Source: Lonicera japonica (Eukaryota > Streptophyta > Magnoliopsida > Dipsacales > Caprifoliaceae). Taken from it: a stretch of DNA of 64,000 nucleotides. Where the stretch lies: NCBI GenBank assembly GCA_021464415.1, contig CM038470.1:31796122-31860121 (forward strand), read 5' to 3'. A program made the translations under genes and the position numbers. Each line of letters begins with the position of its first letter. Position 1 is the first letter of the stretch. A model generated the notes under the pieces. The model had not been told where the DNA came from and did not search any database. It saw only the letters and a program-made list of their open reading frames with translations. This document shows, in pieces, positions 10,497 through 22,723 of the stretch.

Positions 10497-13400
10497 TAAA
10501 AACAATAATCATTGGGAGACACAAGATGGGGATATGTTTTGAGGACACGATGACGTGTCACTTGTGCATTGGTTAATAGTAAACTTTGTGCAGACTCTCT
10601 ACTACAGACTCGGTTCATTGACCAATATAATCTCAATTTCCTTTAAATGTGTCCTTCTAGAAATACACTTGTGAAAATAATATTATGAATTTCGATGGGA
10701 AAAAATACCATCTCCACCGGTATGGGGAAATGGTATATATAGCATAAATTGATATTTGAAATGGTAAGTGATTGTTATATTTGGCAGCAGACAACCATTT
10801 GCCATAGCTAATGGATTGTGCATCGGCTGTGCACGGCCGATGCACAGAACATCGGCCATTCATTTTTTATTTTTTAAAAAAAATTTGCCACGTAAGAGAC
10901 ACAAAATATCGGCCGTGAATTTTTTTCCATGCATCGTTTATATCCATTTTACCATCTCTTTTACCTTTTTCAGTATAAATAAAATTAAAATAATAGATTA
11001 AATATACATTTTTGGCCTACCATATTAATATTATGTTGTAGATGGTCTAATAGTGGTTTATTTTCAAATGGATTTTGAATCCACATTTTCTTTCATTGAA
11101 AGTTACTTTTAGAATTCCTTTGTGGAGTCCACGTTTTTTGTACCATTTAACTTTCAAGTAAATCCATTTATCTTTAACTTTGTTGAATATGCTTGAATGG
11201 ATTAGATTTCACAGAACTTTACTCGAACCCAAACACGACTTTACAACAAATTACTCATCTTAATGACACTACTCAAATATGTAGACATTATTAATTTTTC
11301 ATCCGTGACGCTTTTAGGGCTCGTTTATTTTGAAATTTTTTTTTTAAAAAAAAAGTAACATTCTAAATTACATGAAAGTTTGTTTCCTGAAATTTAAGAT
11401 TTTTTTTCCCTTATAAAATAATGCATGCTCAAGATGTTACCATATTGATTTTGCAATGAATGAGGTTGCCTTTGACAACATAATCATGCACATTGATCAT
11501 CCAAATATGATTTTTAAGTTAGGGTAAGAACTTTTAGAAATATATTTCTTTTAATTCTATTGAAAAATGGTACTTAGAATGTCATTAATTATAATTCGAA
11601 AACAATCTTTATGGTTAATAAAATTTTCAAATGAATTAAATTACCACTTATCAAATAGATTTCCATGTAAGAATAATAACAAAGTTTTCATTTTCTCTTA
11701 TAAAATAAAAAAGCTAAGCTTTTCTTCTTTAATCAACGCGCAAAAAATTACGACAAAGTTGTGTTTTTTTCATTAAATAAAAGTAAGTTGAAGGAGTCAA
11801 ATTTTATTTTTTATTTATTTATTTAGGTTTGCTCTCTTGGTCAAAATCCAGCATTTGATGATACCATTCAGCCACACCAATTCAACATTGTAATAAAAAC
11901 AAAAATACATTTAAATTCAAGGGAAAGTATCCAAATGATCAAACAAATAATAAAAAAAAGGACCCATCAAAATTGGCAGCTTTGATTTATTAGGTCATCT
12001 AATCTTGAGCCAAACCTTTCATTTCACACAATAAATTATATGCATGTGGTTTGAAGTTAGAACCATGTTAGGATGTTTACCACCAAACCATCAAATCTAT
12101 ACAACTCACCATCCACCACATCAATCTATATTGCTACCTAGTGTGTATATATATATATTTTTTTAATATAAGCGATAATAGATTCGGGTGTTTTTTGAAA
12201 GAGGAGGATTGAACTGTTGGACCTATATAAAATTATCATACGCTTAACCATTAGATCGAGCAAAGCCATGATCTACTCTTTCTTTATTTTGAAAACCCAA
12301 AAACAATAAGTTGAATATTTGAAATATGAAATATTCTTATGTTTAAAATTAGTAGTCGCAATTTAAGTTCACTACTTTTGAAAGAATTTTACGTTTTATT
12401 TGATCAGTGAACACAATTCAACTTATTTGATATCGTGAAATATGATACATTAAAAATATCAAAAAAAATTAAGCTACTAATTTAAATTGTACCTGGAAAA
12501 AAGTCGAACTATCAGTTTTAAATAGAGCAATGCAACACTTATAAACTAGAAAGTATGGGGTTGAATCCTATGCAAGTGTTTTATCCTGTGGGATGTTCCC
12601 ATCAATTGGGCAAGATGGGTTGTCTCATTGCTTGGCCAATAATTTTGGGGATAATTTTGAGTAATACTATCACAACAAAATATTTATTATTCAAAAATTG
12701 AAACAAGAATATCTATTTAATGGTTCCTTTAGGTACAAAATATATAAACAGTTCAATATTTTTACTATACATGTAAGTAAGTATTCGGACATAAACAAAA
12801 CACCTTTTAAAGTAAAAAATTAGAAGACAATGAATTCGGTAATGATACAAATTTTTGGTGATTTTTCTATTTTTGTCATTAATTAATGTTAGTGATAAAA
12901 TATGTTAATGCCAAGATTTGAACAGGCACCCTCTTAATTACTAAAATTTGTTAAAAGAGCCGTTGAGCTATCTTATTAATAATTTTTAATTATTCTTGCT
13001 TATATCTCTCTTCATGGAAACCGGGCGAGTACACGTATTACATGTACATTGTGTCTAGTTTTATATATGAAAGGAGGGTATAATGTACATTATGGAATTA
13101 TTAGAATACCATTAATCCTACTTTAAAAAATAAAATACAAGAGTCGAATGCATGATTTTAGGTCCGAATAAAATATATCTTTTACCATTATAACATATAC
13201 AATTTTAGGTAGTGCACAGTATTGGTCATATCTAATTTGATACTTCTATTAAATTGTAATTTAATAAGAGCTCGTTTGAATGTCCTCCAATTTTTGAATT
13301 GGACAATTTAAAATTGTTTAATTCAAGAATTATCTAATTTAAAAGTTTGGTTGCAAGAATGAACTTGCATATCAAATCATAAACTTAAGGTAATACATGA

Positions 13401-13940
13401 GACATTAAATAAAAAGACGTAAAAACATAGTTGAAATTACATAACTTATAACTATTATACAAATTCATCCTCAAAAAATCACACCATAAATTTTTTTGTT
13501 GAAATGAAAAAAATTAAAATTTATTAATTTACAATGAAACAATTATAAATAAAATAATTTACGCAACCAGACAAATTAAATAATTTATATTTGACAATAT
13601 CTCGTTAAATTAAGAATCCTCTAATTATGGTGATTATGAATGTAAGATATTTGTAGCTCTTGCCGCCTGTAATAGATTAAAAAACAATCCAGTTTCCTCA
13701 ACCACAGCAACAACAACCAAATCTCCACCACCCTTGCCGTTTGCATTACGGTTCTAGTTTGTAAATTTTCCGACCAAATCTATTCATGAGAAATTTTATA
13801 AAGTCGGTGGGGTGAGAAAAATAGTTTTGTGAGTGTAAATAAGATCACTTTTTACGTAAAAATCACGTGTTCTTAAAATATAGTCTATATAATATCAGAA
13901 ATTATCTTTTATACTATTGACTATGCGCGCATCGAGTATG
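10497..13940 (+). repeat. Copy A of a triplicated spacer segment
   Basis: This is the first and most diverged unit. Anchors shared with B and C include a block near 10500-10700 (AGACACA...TGTGTC, GAATTTC-ATGG), AACACGACTTT-CAACAAATTAC (about 11232), AAAATTGGCAGCTTT (about 11970), and the CACCATCCACCACATCAAT block (about 12107). The copy A end at about 13866-13940 matches 20760-20850 in copy C. It holds no gene. It lacks the hAT-like insert that B and C share. Confidence 0.8.
12639..12658 (+). other. Probable hAT excision footprint
   Basis: ATAATTTT, GGGG, ATAATTTT: an 8-bp direct repeat around four G. At the homologous place in copy C a 266-bp hAT-type MITE that begins GGG and ends CCC is flanked by ATAATTCT and ATAATTTT. 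The A sequence is what imprecise excision of that element would leave. Confidence 0.6.
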
Positions 13941-13984
13941 TCATCTAAAACACAAAGAAAAAGGAGGGGAATAAAATGTATAAT

Positions 13985-13988
13985 TAAA

Positions 13989-14021
<33 letters not shown>

Positions 14022-14022
14022 C
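13985..14022. repeat. (AC)n/(AT)n microsatellite between copies A and B
   Basis: A run of AC dinucleotides grades into AT dinucleotides at the junction between array copies A and B. Confidence 0.85.
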
Positions 14023-14027
14023 TCTCT

Positions 14028-14190
14028 GCCAAAATTGGCCATTTTGTCCGCTACCATTTTGCTTCTCTTCAGCAAAAACTGATTCAGCTTTCTTCAAATT
14101 CATTGAGTAAACTCCGAATGTCCTCCAAGAGATTCCGGTGAGCTTAGTATTCCGCCTTCATTCTGCGCGGAATATTAAAAGTGGATTTTG
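14028..14190 (-). pseudogene. RNase H-like domain fragment (RVT_3 type), copy B
   Basis: On the minus strand, pieces of a protein related to the 17107-17300 fragment can be read (AHRNLLEDIRSLLNEFEES, then in another frame VADKMANFG), with stops and a frame change. The pattern LLEDxRxLL...YREAN...ADxMANFG is typical of the RNase H-like domain of plant LINE-derived proteins. It is a dead fragment. Confidence 0.5.
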
Positions 14191-14469
14191 AATTAGTTTC
14201 AATATGTATTCGAGTTATGGACGTATTTCTTGTTAATTTTAGACCCTCTCGAATAGCCCAAATTTCTTACTTAATTTTGGTTGACGTTTTATTGTCAAAA
14301 TGAGGTCCCATTAAAAAATTGTCAAAATGAGGTCCCATAAAAAAATTGTCAATGTGAAACTAATAATTATTGGAAGACACAATTCGGGGACATATTTTAA
14401 AGATACATTGATGTGTCATTTGTAGATTAGTTAGCAGTAAATTTTATATAGATTATATTTCTAATGGAC

Positions 14470-14791
14470 ATGCCGGTCCAGAATTTTCGGGGTCCGAGGC
14501 AAACTCTGAAAATAGGGCCCATTAACAATATAATGTAAAATTAAAATACTCTTAGCTAAACATTTAAAATAAATTTTGATAATTTATTATTTCAAGAGTT
14601 AAAAGGGTTAATATATGTAGATTTTTGTTACTTAAGATAGCATTTGTTGTGTATAAATATTGAGCTTTGATAATATATAAATGTACTTTTACGCTTCTAC
14701 ATAACACGTTATATATGCAAATATACATAGACAAAAATTTAGGGAGACTAAGGCAACAATATTTTTTGCTATACTATCGAACCGGCCATGA
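14470..14791. mobile_element. hAT-like non-autonomous element in copy B
   Basis: It starts ATGCCGGTCC and ends GAACCGGCCATGA, weak inverted ends rich in CCGG. It is flanked by TAATGGAC (14462-14469) and TGATGGAC (14792-14799), a 7/8 match of hAT size. A related element lies at about 17500-17849 in copy C. Copy A has no insert at the corresponding site (about 10600). Confidence 0.55.
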
Positions 14792-16020
14792 TGATGGACT
14801 CAATTCATTAACCAATGTATTTACCACACAACACAATATCATTTGAATGTGTCCTCGTAAAAGAACTCACGTGAAAATATTATTATGAATTTCCATGGAA
14901 AAATCAATAATTTTTATTCTTGATGGGATGGATTTTGATTCCTCCTTTTCTTCATTTTGGATTCCTTGAATAGAATGGATTAGATTTCCCGCCACTTTAC
15001 TCCAACCGAACACGACTTTGCAACAAATTACTCATCTTACTGAAATCTATAAACATTGCTAATTTCTCAATAGTCTATGTTGTCTTTAATTAATATTTGT
15101 TTGGTTTGAATTTTTATTTATTTTAAAACTTAAATATAAACGTAAAGTTTTCATTTCTCCTATAACATACTATGCCTTTTCTTCTTTAATCGACACGCAA
15201 AAGTTTACATTCTTTTTGTGTTTTTGTCATTTAGTAAAATTATAATCAAAAGGAAAGAGGGGTCAGAGATTCAAATTTCATCGTTTAATTTAAAAAAAAT
15301 AAAAAGTTATGGATTCCAAACGCACATATATAATTTTATTCGTTTTGAATGCCATTTAGTTGCATCAATTCAACATTAAAAATAAAAATAAAAAATTGTA
15401 ACTAATTATTTAAGGGAAATGATCCAAATCATAAATAAAATAAACTAAGACCCACAAAAATTGGCAGCTTTAATATATTAGGTCATCTAATCTTGAGCCA
15501 AACCCTTCCATTTCATACAAATAATATACAAGTGGTTAGAACCATGGAACCATCAAATCTATATAACTCACCATCCACCACATCAATCCATATTACCGCC
15601 CCTTATTTTTTTATTTTGAAAACCCAAATACAATAAGGTGAATATTTGGAATAGAAAAAATATTCTTCAATCTTAAATTGGAAGTCTCATTTTAAGTTTA
15701 ATATTTTAAAAGAACTTTAATTTTAATTTAATCAATAATCACAATACAACTTATTTGATATGTTGAAATATGTGTGATATATCAATAATGTCAAAAGATT
15801 AAGCTACTAATTTGAAACGCATTGGAAATTTTTTTCGATTGTCATGTTAAATAGAGTAATACTACGCTTATATCCGGCATTATTTGCAGATTATTCATAA
15901 TAGATGTGGTGGGTTGTACATTTTAAAAAATATACAACTTATTAATGCATTCGAACATAAACAAAACACCTTTTAGAGTAAAAAATTGAAATAGTAGTAA
16001 TTTTTTTACAATTTGAGTGT

Positions 16021-16220
16021 AGCCAATTTTGTATTATTTTATCATGTTTAAATAGTATATTTGGAGGTTTAAGTAGTATAAATTGGAAGACATTGGATTC
16101 GGTTATGACACAATTTTTAAAATTGAAATTGTATTATTTTATCATGTTTAAATAGTATATTTGCAGGTTTAAGTAGCATAAATTGGAAGACATTGGATTC
16201 GGTTATGACACAATTTTTGG
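16021..16220 (+). repeat. Two-copy tandem repeat, exact 100-bp period
   Basis: Units 16021-16120 and 16121-16220 align without gaps over almost their whole length, for example GTATTATTTTATCATGTTTA at 16031 and 16131, and ATTGGAAGACATTGGATTCG at 16082 and 16182. Few differences are seen, so this is more recent than the duplication of the large units. It occurs only in copy B. Confidence 0.92.
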
Positions 16221-17106
16221 TCATTAATGTTAGGGAAAAAATATGTTAATACCAAACCTCTCTAAGTTGCCCAAATTTGTTAAAAGAGCCATTGAGCTAC
16301 CTTATTTTTTTTTTCTTTTCATTCTTACGTATTTCAATGCGTGCATGGAAACCAAGCGTGCACACACATTATGTATGTTTTGCATCCAGTTTTTTTCTAT
16401 ATGTAAAGAGGGTTTGATGTATGGAATTATTAAAATACAATTAATCTTACTTTAAAAAATAAAATACAAGATTTGAATGTGTGATTTTAGGTACAAAGAA
16501 AATTTATCTGTACTGTTTTAACATATACAATTTTAGGAGGTGCACATGATTGGTCATATTTAATTTGACACTTCTATTTAATTGTAATTTGATAAATAAA
16601 TCTGTGATATCATGCCATCCAAATATCCTAAACAATTATGTCCATCATGTAAATTTATGATGTTTATCAACAATAAAATTTATATCTAAAGAAGATAAAT
16701 TATTTTGAGAATCAAAAGCAAGCAATTATATTAAATCAATAGAAACTTTGTACAAAAGCCAACTAGGAAGAGGAAATCCCCAACAACAAGATTCGGGAAT
16801 ATCTAACGCCTTACGAGCTTAGACATGGGAAATCTTAAATAAACATACAAAAACATTATATTCACCCAAATAGTACAATACTTGAAACTCACCTCACCAA
16901 AATTTGGCAAACCCTTTCTTCTCATCCCGGCAGCCCATTTTCTCTACACCAAACAAAAAACTTAAAAATCCTTTTCTTCCGCACTTCACCATAAACAATG
17001 TCCGGCAAATCCCAAAATCCCTTTATTTCTCTCCTCTCTCTATAGTTAAATTAAGTCAGGCACATGATATTCATCCCATCACAGCTGTAGAAATGGAGTA
17101 TTATTC

Positions 17107-17300
17107 CCAAAATTGACCATTTTGTTCACTACCCTGTTTACTTCTCTATAACAAAAATCGATCCAGCTTTCTTCAAATTCATTGAGTAAACTCCGAACAT
17201 CCTCCAAGAGACTCCGGTGAGCTTGGTATTCGGACTTCATCCTGGGCAGCTTATTAAAACTGGATTTTGATTCAGTTTCAGTATGCATTCGATTTATGGA
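17107..17300 (-). pseudogene. RNase H-like domain fragment (RVT_3 type), copy C
   Basis: An open minus-strand stretch encodes KLPRMKSEYQAHRSLLEDV, then RSLLNEFEESWIDFCYREVN, then RVVNKMVNFG. It resembles the C-terminal half of the RNase H-like domain of plant LINE-derived proteins, including YREVN and a degraded ADxMANFG. It has no N-terminal half and no reverse transcriptase nearby. Probably captured or decayed LINE material duplicated together with the array. Confidence 0.55.
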
Positions 17301-17499
17301 CATACTTCTTGTTAATTTTAGGCCCTCTCAACTTTAATTTTGGTAGACGTTTATCGTTAAAATGAGGTTTTATTAAAAAACTGTCAATGTGAAAACAATA
17401 ATTATTGAGAGACACGATTTGAGGACATATTTTGAGGACACAGTAATGTGTCACTTGTGGATTAGTCAACAGTAAATTTTGTATAAATTCTACTTGTAT

Positions 17500-17849
17500 G
17501 TCCCGTCCAGAAGTTTCAGGGTTCGAGACGAACTTTGAAAATGGGTCCCATTAACAATATTATGTAAAATTAAAATACTCTTAACTAAACATTTAAAATA
17601 AATTCCAATAATTTGTTATTTCAAGAATTAAAAAGGTTAATATATGTAGATTTTTGTTACTTAAATTAGGCTTTTTTGTGTATAAATTTTGAGCTTTTAT
17701 TATATATATACGTGTGTTTGTGTACTTTTACGCTTATACATAACACGATATATATATACAGACAAAAAAAAATTGGAGGCCCTAAAAGGTTCCAAAATTA
17801 GGAGGGTCCAAAGCGACCGCCTTCTTTGCCATACTCTCGAACCAACCAT
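17500..17849. mobile_element. hAT-like non-autonomous element in copy C
   Basis: It is homologous to 14470-14791: CCCGTCCAGAAGTTTCAGGG at the left, GCCATACTCTCGAACCAACC at the right, with the same interior (CCCATTAACAATAT, AATATATGTAGATTTTTGTT). The target duplication is no longer clear. Confidence 0.5.
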
Positions 17850-18935
17850 GGTGATACTCAATTCATTAACTAGTGTATTCATAACATATCACAATATCCT
17901 TTGAATATGTTCTCATAAAAGTGCCCTTGTGAAAATACTATTATGAATTTCCATGGAAAAATCAATAATTTTTATTTTTGATGGGATGGATTTTGATTCC
18001 TCCTTTTCTTCATTGAAAGTACTTGAATTGAATGGATTTGATTTCCCGCAACTTTACTCCAACCGAAGAGGACTTTGCAATTTCTCATACTCTATGTCAC
18101 CTTGGTTTGAATTTTTATTTGTTTTAAAACTTAAATAAATGCAATGTTTTCATTTTCTTTTATAAAATACTATGCCTTTTCTTCTTTAATCGACACGCTG
18201 AAGTTTACAACTATTTTGTGTTTTTATCATTAAGTAAACATAGATTCAAAAGTGAAAAAAGGTCAAAGACTCAAATTTTTATCGTTTAATTTAAAAAAAT
18301 TAAAATTAGAATCATTTCAAACTCAAACAAACAAAGTCTTATTCATTTTGGACTCCTAGCGTCGATCAAGCCTTTGATCCCATTTAGTCACATCAATTTA
18401 ACATTGTAATAAAAACAAAAACAAAAATTGTACCTAATTATTTAAGGGAAATGATCCGAATCATAAAAAATAAAACTAAGACCCACAAAAATTGGCAGCT
18501 TTAATATATTAGGTCATCTAATCTTGAGCCGACCCTTCCATTTCATACAAAAAATTATATACAAGTGGCTAGAATCAAATCTATACAACTCACCATCCAC
18601 CACATCAATCCATATTGCCAGCCTTTATTTCTTTATTTGGAAAACCCAAATACAATAAAGTGTATATTCAATATTTGGAAAAAATTATTCTTAAATCGGT
18701 AATTTTATTTTAAGTTTAATATTTTTAAAAAAATATTTTTAATTTAACCAATAATCGCAATATAACTTATTTGATATCTTGAAATGTGACATATCAATAA
18801 TGAGAAAAGATTAAGCTACAAATTTGAAACGCATTGGAAAAAAACTTCGATTATTCATACAAAATGTATTAGTAATTGTACATTTTTAAAATATATAACT
18901 TATTAATGCATCTAATTTAATTACCCAGTTAATAA

Positions 18936-19175
18936 GTGGGGTGATATTTCCACCCCACAAAACACTTGGTTTTACTCCCACTTTCATTCGATCCTTAAAA
19001 ATCGAGTAAGGTGTCTATTATTTATTTACTCAATGCATATGGTCAGAGTAAGACATTGCTAAATTTATATTCGGAACTCAAGAATTGAATGACAAAGACT
19101 TTACCCCCGCTCTTAGGAATTAAATTAAAAATAAGAGTGAAATCAAATATGTTATGAGATAGAAATATCATCATC
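18936..19175. mobile_element. hAT-type MITE, family 1
   Basis: It begins GTGGGGTGATATTTCCACCC and ends GAAATATCATCATC, imperfect inverted ends related to the 60114 element. The flanks are GTTAATAA and CTTAATAA (7/8). The inside has the ATCGAGTAAGGTGTC motif shared with the family. Confidence 0.6.
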
Positions 19176-19467
19176 CTTAATAAAATTGATAAAAAAATAT
19201 AAATTTTCATTTAAAAAAGGAGAAAGTAACAGGATAAAAGGGAATATGCCTCCACCCACCATCCATGACCTAACTAGATTACATCCAAACATATATATTC
19301 TTTCATCTGTTCCCATTTAATACATGAGGGGAAAAGGGAACTCATTTTATAGGGCAGGTTTTAAACTAGGAATATGGGGTTGAATCCTATGCAGTTGTTT
19401 TATCCTATGGAGTGTTCCCATCAATTAGGCAAGATGGGATTTGCCTCATTGCTTAGCAAATAATTCT

Positions 19468-19733
19468 GGGCGGTTGTATATAAATCCCATAAAATGTTTA
19501 GTAATGTTTCCATTTTTTATTCGGTTCTTGACAATTATATAGCGTGTATACTAATCAATTTTTGAGTATCGAGTATAAATTTAATAATGTTTTACTCGGT
19601 CATTAAGGAGTAGGTATATAAACTTATATTTAACCTTCAGGAACCGAGTAACAAATATCTTACTCAATTGTGAATAATTGAAAGAAAGTTGGAGCGTTAG
19701 CAAATATTTTTTAAAGTATATGTATCTCTACCC
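19468..19733. mobile_element. hAT-type MITE, family 1, in copy C
   Basis: The ends are GGGCGGTTGTATATAAATCC and TATATGTATCTCTACCC. The interior shares TTTAGTAATG and ATTCGGTTCTTGACAA with the 60114 copy. It is flanked by ATAATTCT (19460-19467) and ATAATTTT (19734-19741), a 7/8 match. This insertion corresponds to the footprint at 12639-12658 in copy A. Confidence 0.7.
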
Positions 19734-20850
19734 ATAATTTTGAGTAAAATTATCAAAATAAAATTTATTTATTATTCAAAAATTGGAACAACAATATCTA
19801 TCTAAAATAGTTCATTTAGATACAAACTATATATCATTTCAATGTTTTTTCACTAGATGTAAGTATTCAGAAATAAACAAAACATCTTTCACATCTAATT
19901 ATTAAAACAAGAAAATATATCATTATTTTAGTCTTGTCGTGTTACATCTAGCTTAACGTCAAAATTACTCATGCTAATTTTGTAAAGATTTTCCTTTTTT
20001 TTTAGACAATTCTTGTTACGATTTGAGTGTATCTAATTTTGTGTTATGACATATTTTTATTGTGTTTAAATAATATATTTGTAGATTTGACGAGTGGTGG
20101 AGCCACATGTATGATTTAATCTACGTGTGTATAATTTTTATAATATTGCATATATTATATACACGTATCTTTGTTATATCTATAATTTTATATATGCAAG
20201 AAGGGGTTGATGTATATTATGGAATTATTAAAATACAATTAATTTTACTTTACAAAATAAAATACAAGATTCGAATCCGTGACTTTAAATATAAAGAAAG
20301 TATATTGTTACCATTTTAATATATACAATTTTAGTTGGCGCGTATATTAAATTATAATTTAATAAATAAATCATATTTGACAATGTCTCATTCAATTAGG
20401 AAACCTATTATTATGAGTAAGTATGAATTATAAACAAATAAGGAAATTAGTCTTTTTTCTACGCATAATATACATCTATCAATTTATATATGATGAAGGA
20501 AACAACTGTAAGAACAATATTCATGTGGAATCAAAGTCAAGAGAGATAAATCGAATCCGTTTTTCAGCGTTCTTAATCAAAATTAAAGAATTGAAGCTAA
20601 ATATACAAGTTATGGACCGAGGTTAGTGTTTTAATTTTCTATAATGGGTTGTTTATGAAATCATGCCATTTAAGTATCCTAAACAATTGTGTCCATCATG
20701 TAAATTTATGATGTGTATCTGTAATAATGTTTAGATCTAAAGAAAGTAAATTTACAAATAACGTGTTCTTAAAGTGTAGATTATATAATATTAGAAATTA
20801 TCATCTATAATATTGACCACGCACCACGCATCTAGTATGTTATGAATATC

Positions 20851-21378
20851 TGTTGTGTATAATATACTATATGTTACATTGTTTATAATATTATATATGA
20901 GTTAACATATTAACCTGCATGTATTTGAGTCCGAACAACTCAAGTGCGTAATGAGTAGTAAAATAACAAATCGAATTTGAATATAATTCTCATAACACAC
21001 AAAGATGATGATAAAAAAAAATATAGGCAAGCATATCACCTTTGTGATATGATATGATATGATATGATATAACTATTAATAATCAGAGTCTAAACCTATA
21101 CTAGTACTAGTAAAAGTAACACTAACACGCATATCGCCTTTGCGACAATTTGTATGTGCAATATTTTTATTTTGCATATATACATGAATAATGTGTCACA
21201 CAAATATTTTTATTTTGCGCATATATATAAATAATGCGTGAACGCGCATTGCGTAAGTTTATTTATTAGTAGTAGATGTGAGTGTAGAGGATGAAAACTC
21301 GAGGCGGTGGTCCACCCGCTCGGAGTCAAAAATAATATCATCATTCCATACTATACACCCTTTCGTTTTCTCCATCCG
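20851..21378 (+). other. Spacer upstream of the kinase gene
   Basis: AT-rich, with no coding. It contains a short (GATAT)n run at about 21035-21070. It may include distal promoter sequence of the kinase gene. Confidence 0.5.
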
Positions 21379-21386
21379 TATAAAAA
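21379..21386 (+). promoter_or_regulatory. Candidate TATA box of the kinase gene
   Basis: TATAAAAA lies about 30 bases before a GA-rich leader-like stretch (21400-21560) that contains two copies of GAGAGAGAAAGTAGAGAGAG. GA/CT-rich leaders are common in plants. The start codon is 3.65 kb further on, so the leader must contain introns. There is no direct transcript evidence. Confidence 0.35.
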
Positions 21387-21399
21387 TAAAAATAAGTGT

Positions 21400-21610
21400 A
21401 GAGAGAGAAAGTAGAGAGAGAGAGAGAGAGGAATATAATTTAGGTATAATATTTCTTGCCCTCAAAGGGAAGATTGCAATCTCGTGGTTTTCGTTCTCCC
21501 TCCTCCATAAGAAATTAACTTTAAGAGAGAGAAAGTAGAGAGAGAGAGAGAGAAGAGAGCTCTGGAGTCGGCTTCCGCCCATCCGTGGCGACGCTAGGTT
21601 ATGCCGTTTA
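21400..21610 (+). other. Candidate 5' leader of the kinase gene, GA-rich
   Basis: It contains GA microsatellite blocks at about 21409-21430 and 21537-21556, then a GC-richer stretch (TCTGGAGTCGGCTTCCGCCC at about 21560). Possible donors follow at GAG|GTACC (about 21619) and TAG|GTTATG (about 21598). This is an inference from composition and position. Confidence 0.4.
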
Positions 21611-21710
21611 CCCCAGAGGTACCAAAAAAAAAAAAACACTCTCTGATTCATATATATATATGTAATTGTGGATGTAGGATTGTTTTTTGTGATATCTGTT
21701 CGTTTTTGTT

Positions 21711-22130
21711 TATGTTTTTGTTATGTTGCAATCAGATCTACATCGATTTGACCGACTTGTTTACTTTTTCTGTCTCTGCGTGTTTGATAACGCGCAAGGA
21801 GACCTAGGGTTAGGGATTCTTATATTTAATTGTTAATGATGATATTAGCTTGCTGTTTTGATGTGAATTTCAGTATTTGTATATATATTTTTTTAAAGTT
21901 AAAAACTGATTTGTTCTTCTTTATATATTGTTTTGTGTATAATTGCGTATTGTTAATTTTTCCTTTTTCGTGTTTTGTTATGTTATTAACAGATCTGTGC
22001 TGGTTTGATCAAGCTGTTTATTTTTTCAATCTCCGTGTGTTTGATAACGCTAGAGGAGATCTAGGGTTAGGGCTGCCACTTGTTATATTTGTTAACGGAA
22101 TTATAACTTTAATGCTTTTGATGTTCTGAT
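21711..22130 (+). repeat. Tandem duplication in the leader intron, period 257 bp
   Basis: TGTTTGATAACGC followed by GGAGA-CTAGGGTTAGGG occurs at 21781 and 22038. Both are preceded by a CAGATCT...TTTGA block and a T/C-rich stretch. It lies in the probable first intron of the kinase leader. Confidence 0.8.
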
Positions 22131-22723
22131 TGATGTGAGTTCTTTGTTTGGATTGTTGTTTTGGTTTTATATTGTTTTCTTTTCTTTTCTTCTTTTTTTT
22201 TTAAGTTAGAATGATCGTTTGTGTATGACTGTATGCTATATCATGATTTTATACTTCGATATGGAATTTTAGGTTGCTGTAGATGTTTTTGGATCAGGTG
22301 GATTTTCATAGTGTTTTTTTGGTTGATCCAATGTGTAATTGGCTTAGTTTAGGATGATTTTTTTAGGATTTAAATGTACTAAAGTTTGAGAGTTGAGCCT
22401 TTTGATGAATTATTGAGCCTTTTGATGAATTATTGAGCCTTGATCAATACGGGTGTTTTTGGTCCCAAGCGTGGATTAGGGTAGAAAAGAATTAAATTAT
22501 AATTGGCAATTATGGTGTATGATCTCATTTACTTCCTGGGTGGAGAATATGTACTCTTTCAATCTGTTGACTCCATCATAGTGCAACATAGCGCGGAAAA
22601 GCTGATTTTTTTTTTCCTTTCTAATCACGTTATAGCATACCTGTGTTGGGATGGTGCTTCCTTTGTGTGAGCTAATGATGACATGGAGCACTTTTCTTAC
22701 GCAATCCCCCTTTCTAACTGTTA

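Larger units (their letters stand above)
14025..16710 (+). repeat. Copy B of the triplicated spacer segment
   Basis: It is closest to copy C. Shared blocks include the RNase H-like fragment (14028-14190 against 17107-17300), the hAT-like insert, GATGGGATGGATTTTGATTC (about 14918 against 17979), AAAATTGGCAGCTTT (15456 against 18488) and CATCATGTAAATTTATGATG (about 16642 against 20694). The region matching 12640 in A is deleted here. Confidence 0.85.
17107..20850 (+). repeat. Copy C of the triplicated spacer segment
   Basis: This is the third unit and is longer than B because it holds two hAT-type MITEs (18936-19175 and 19468-19733). It shares the order of anchors with A and B as listed for those copies. 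No functional gene is present. Confidence 0.85.

Noticed and set aside
21259..21651. 130-codon minus-strand frame in the GA-rich stretch
   Set aside because: Its Ser/Leu-rich content comes from translating GA/CT repeats; it has no domain and overlaps the probable kinase leader.
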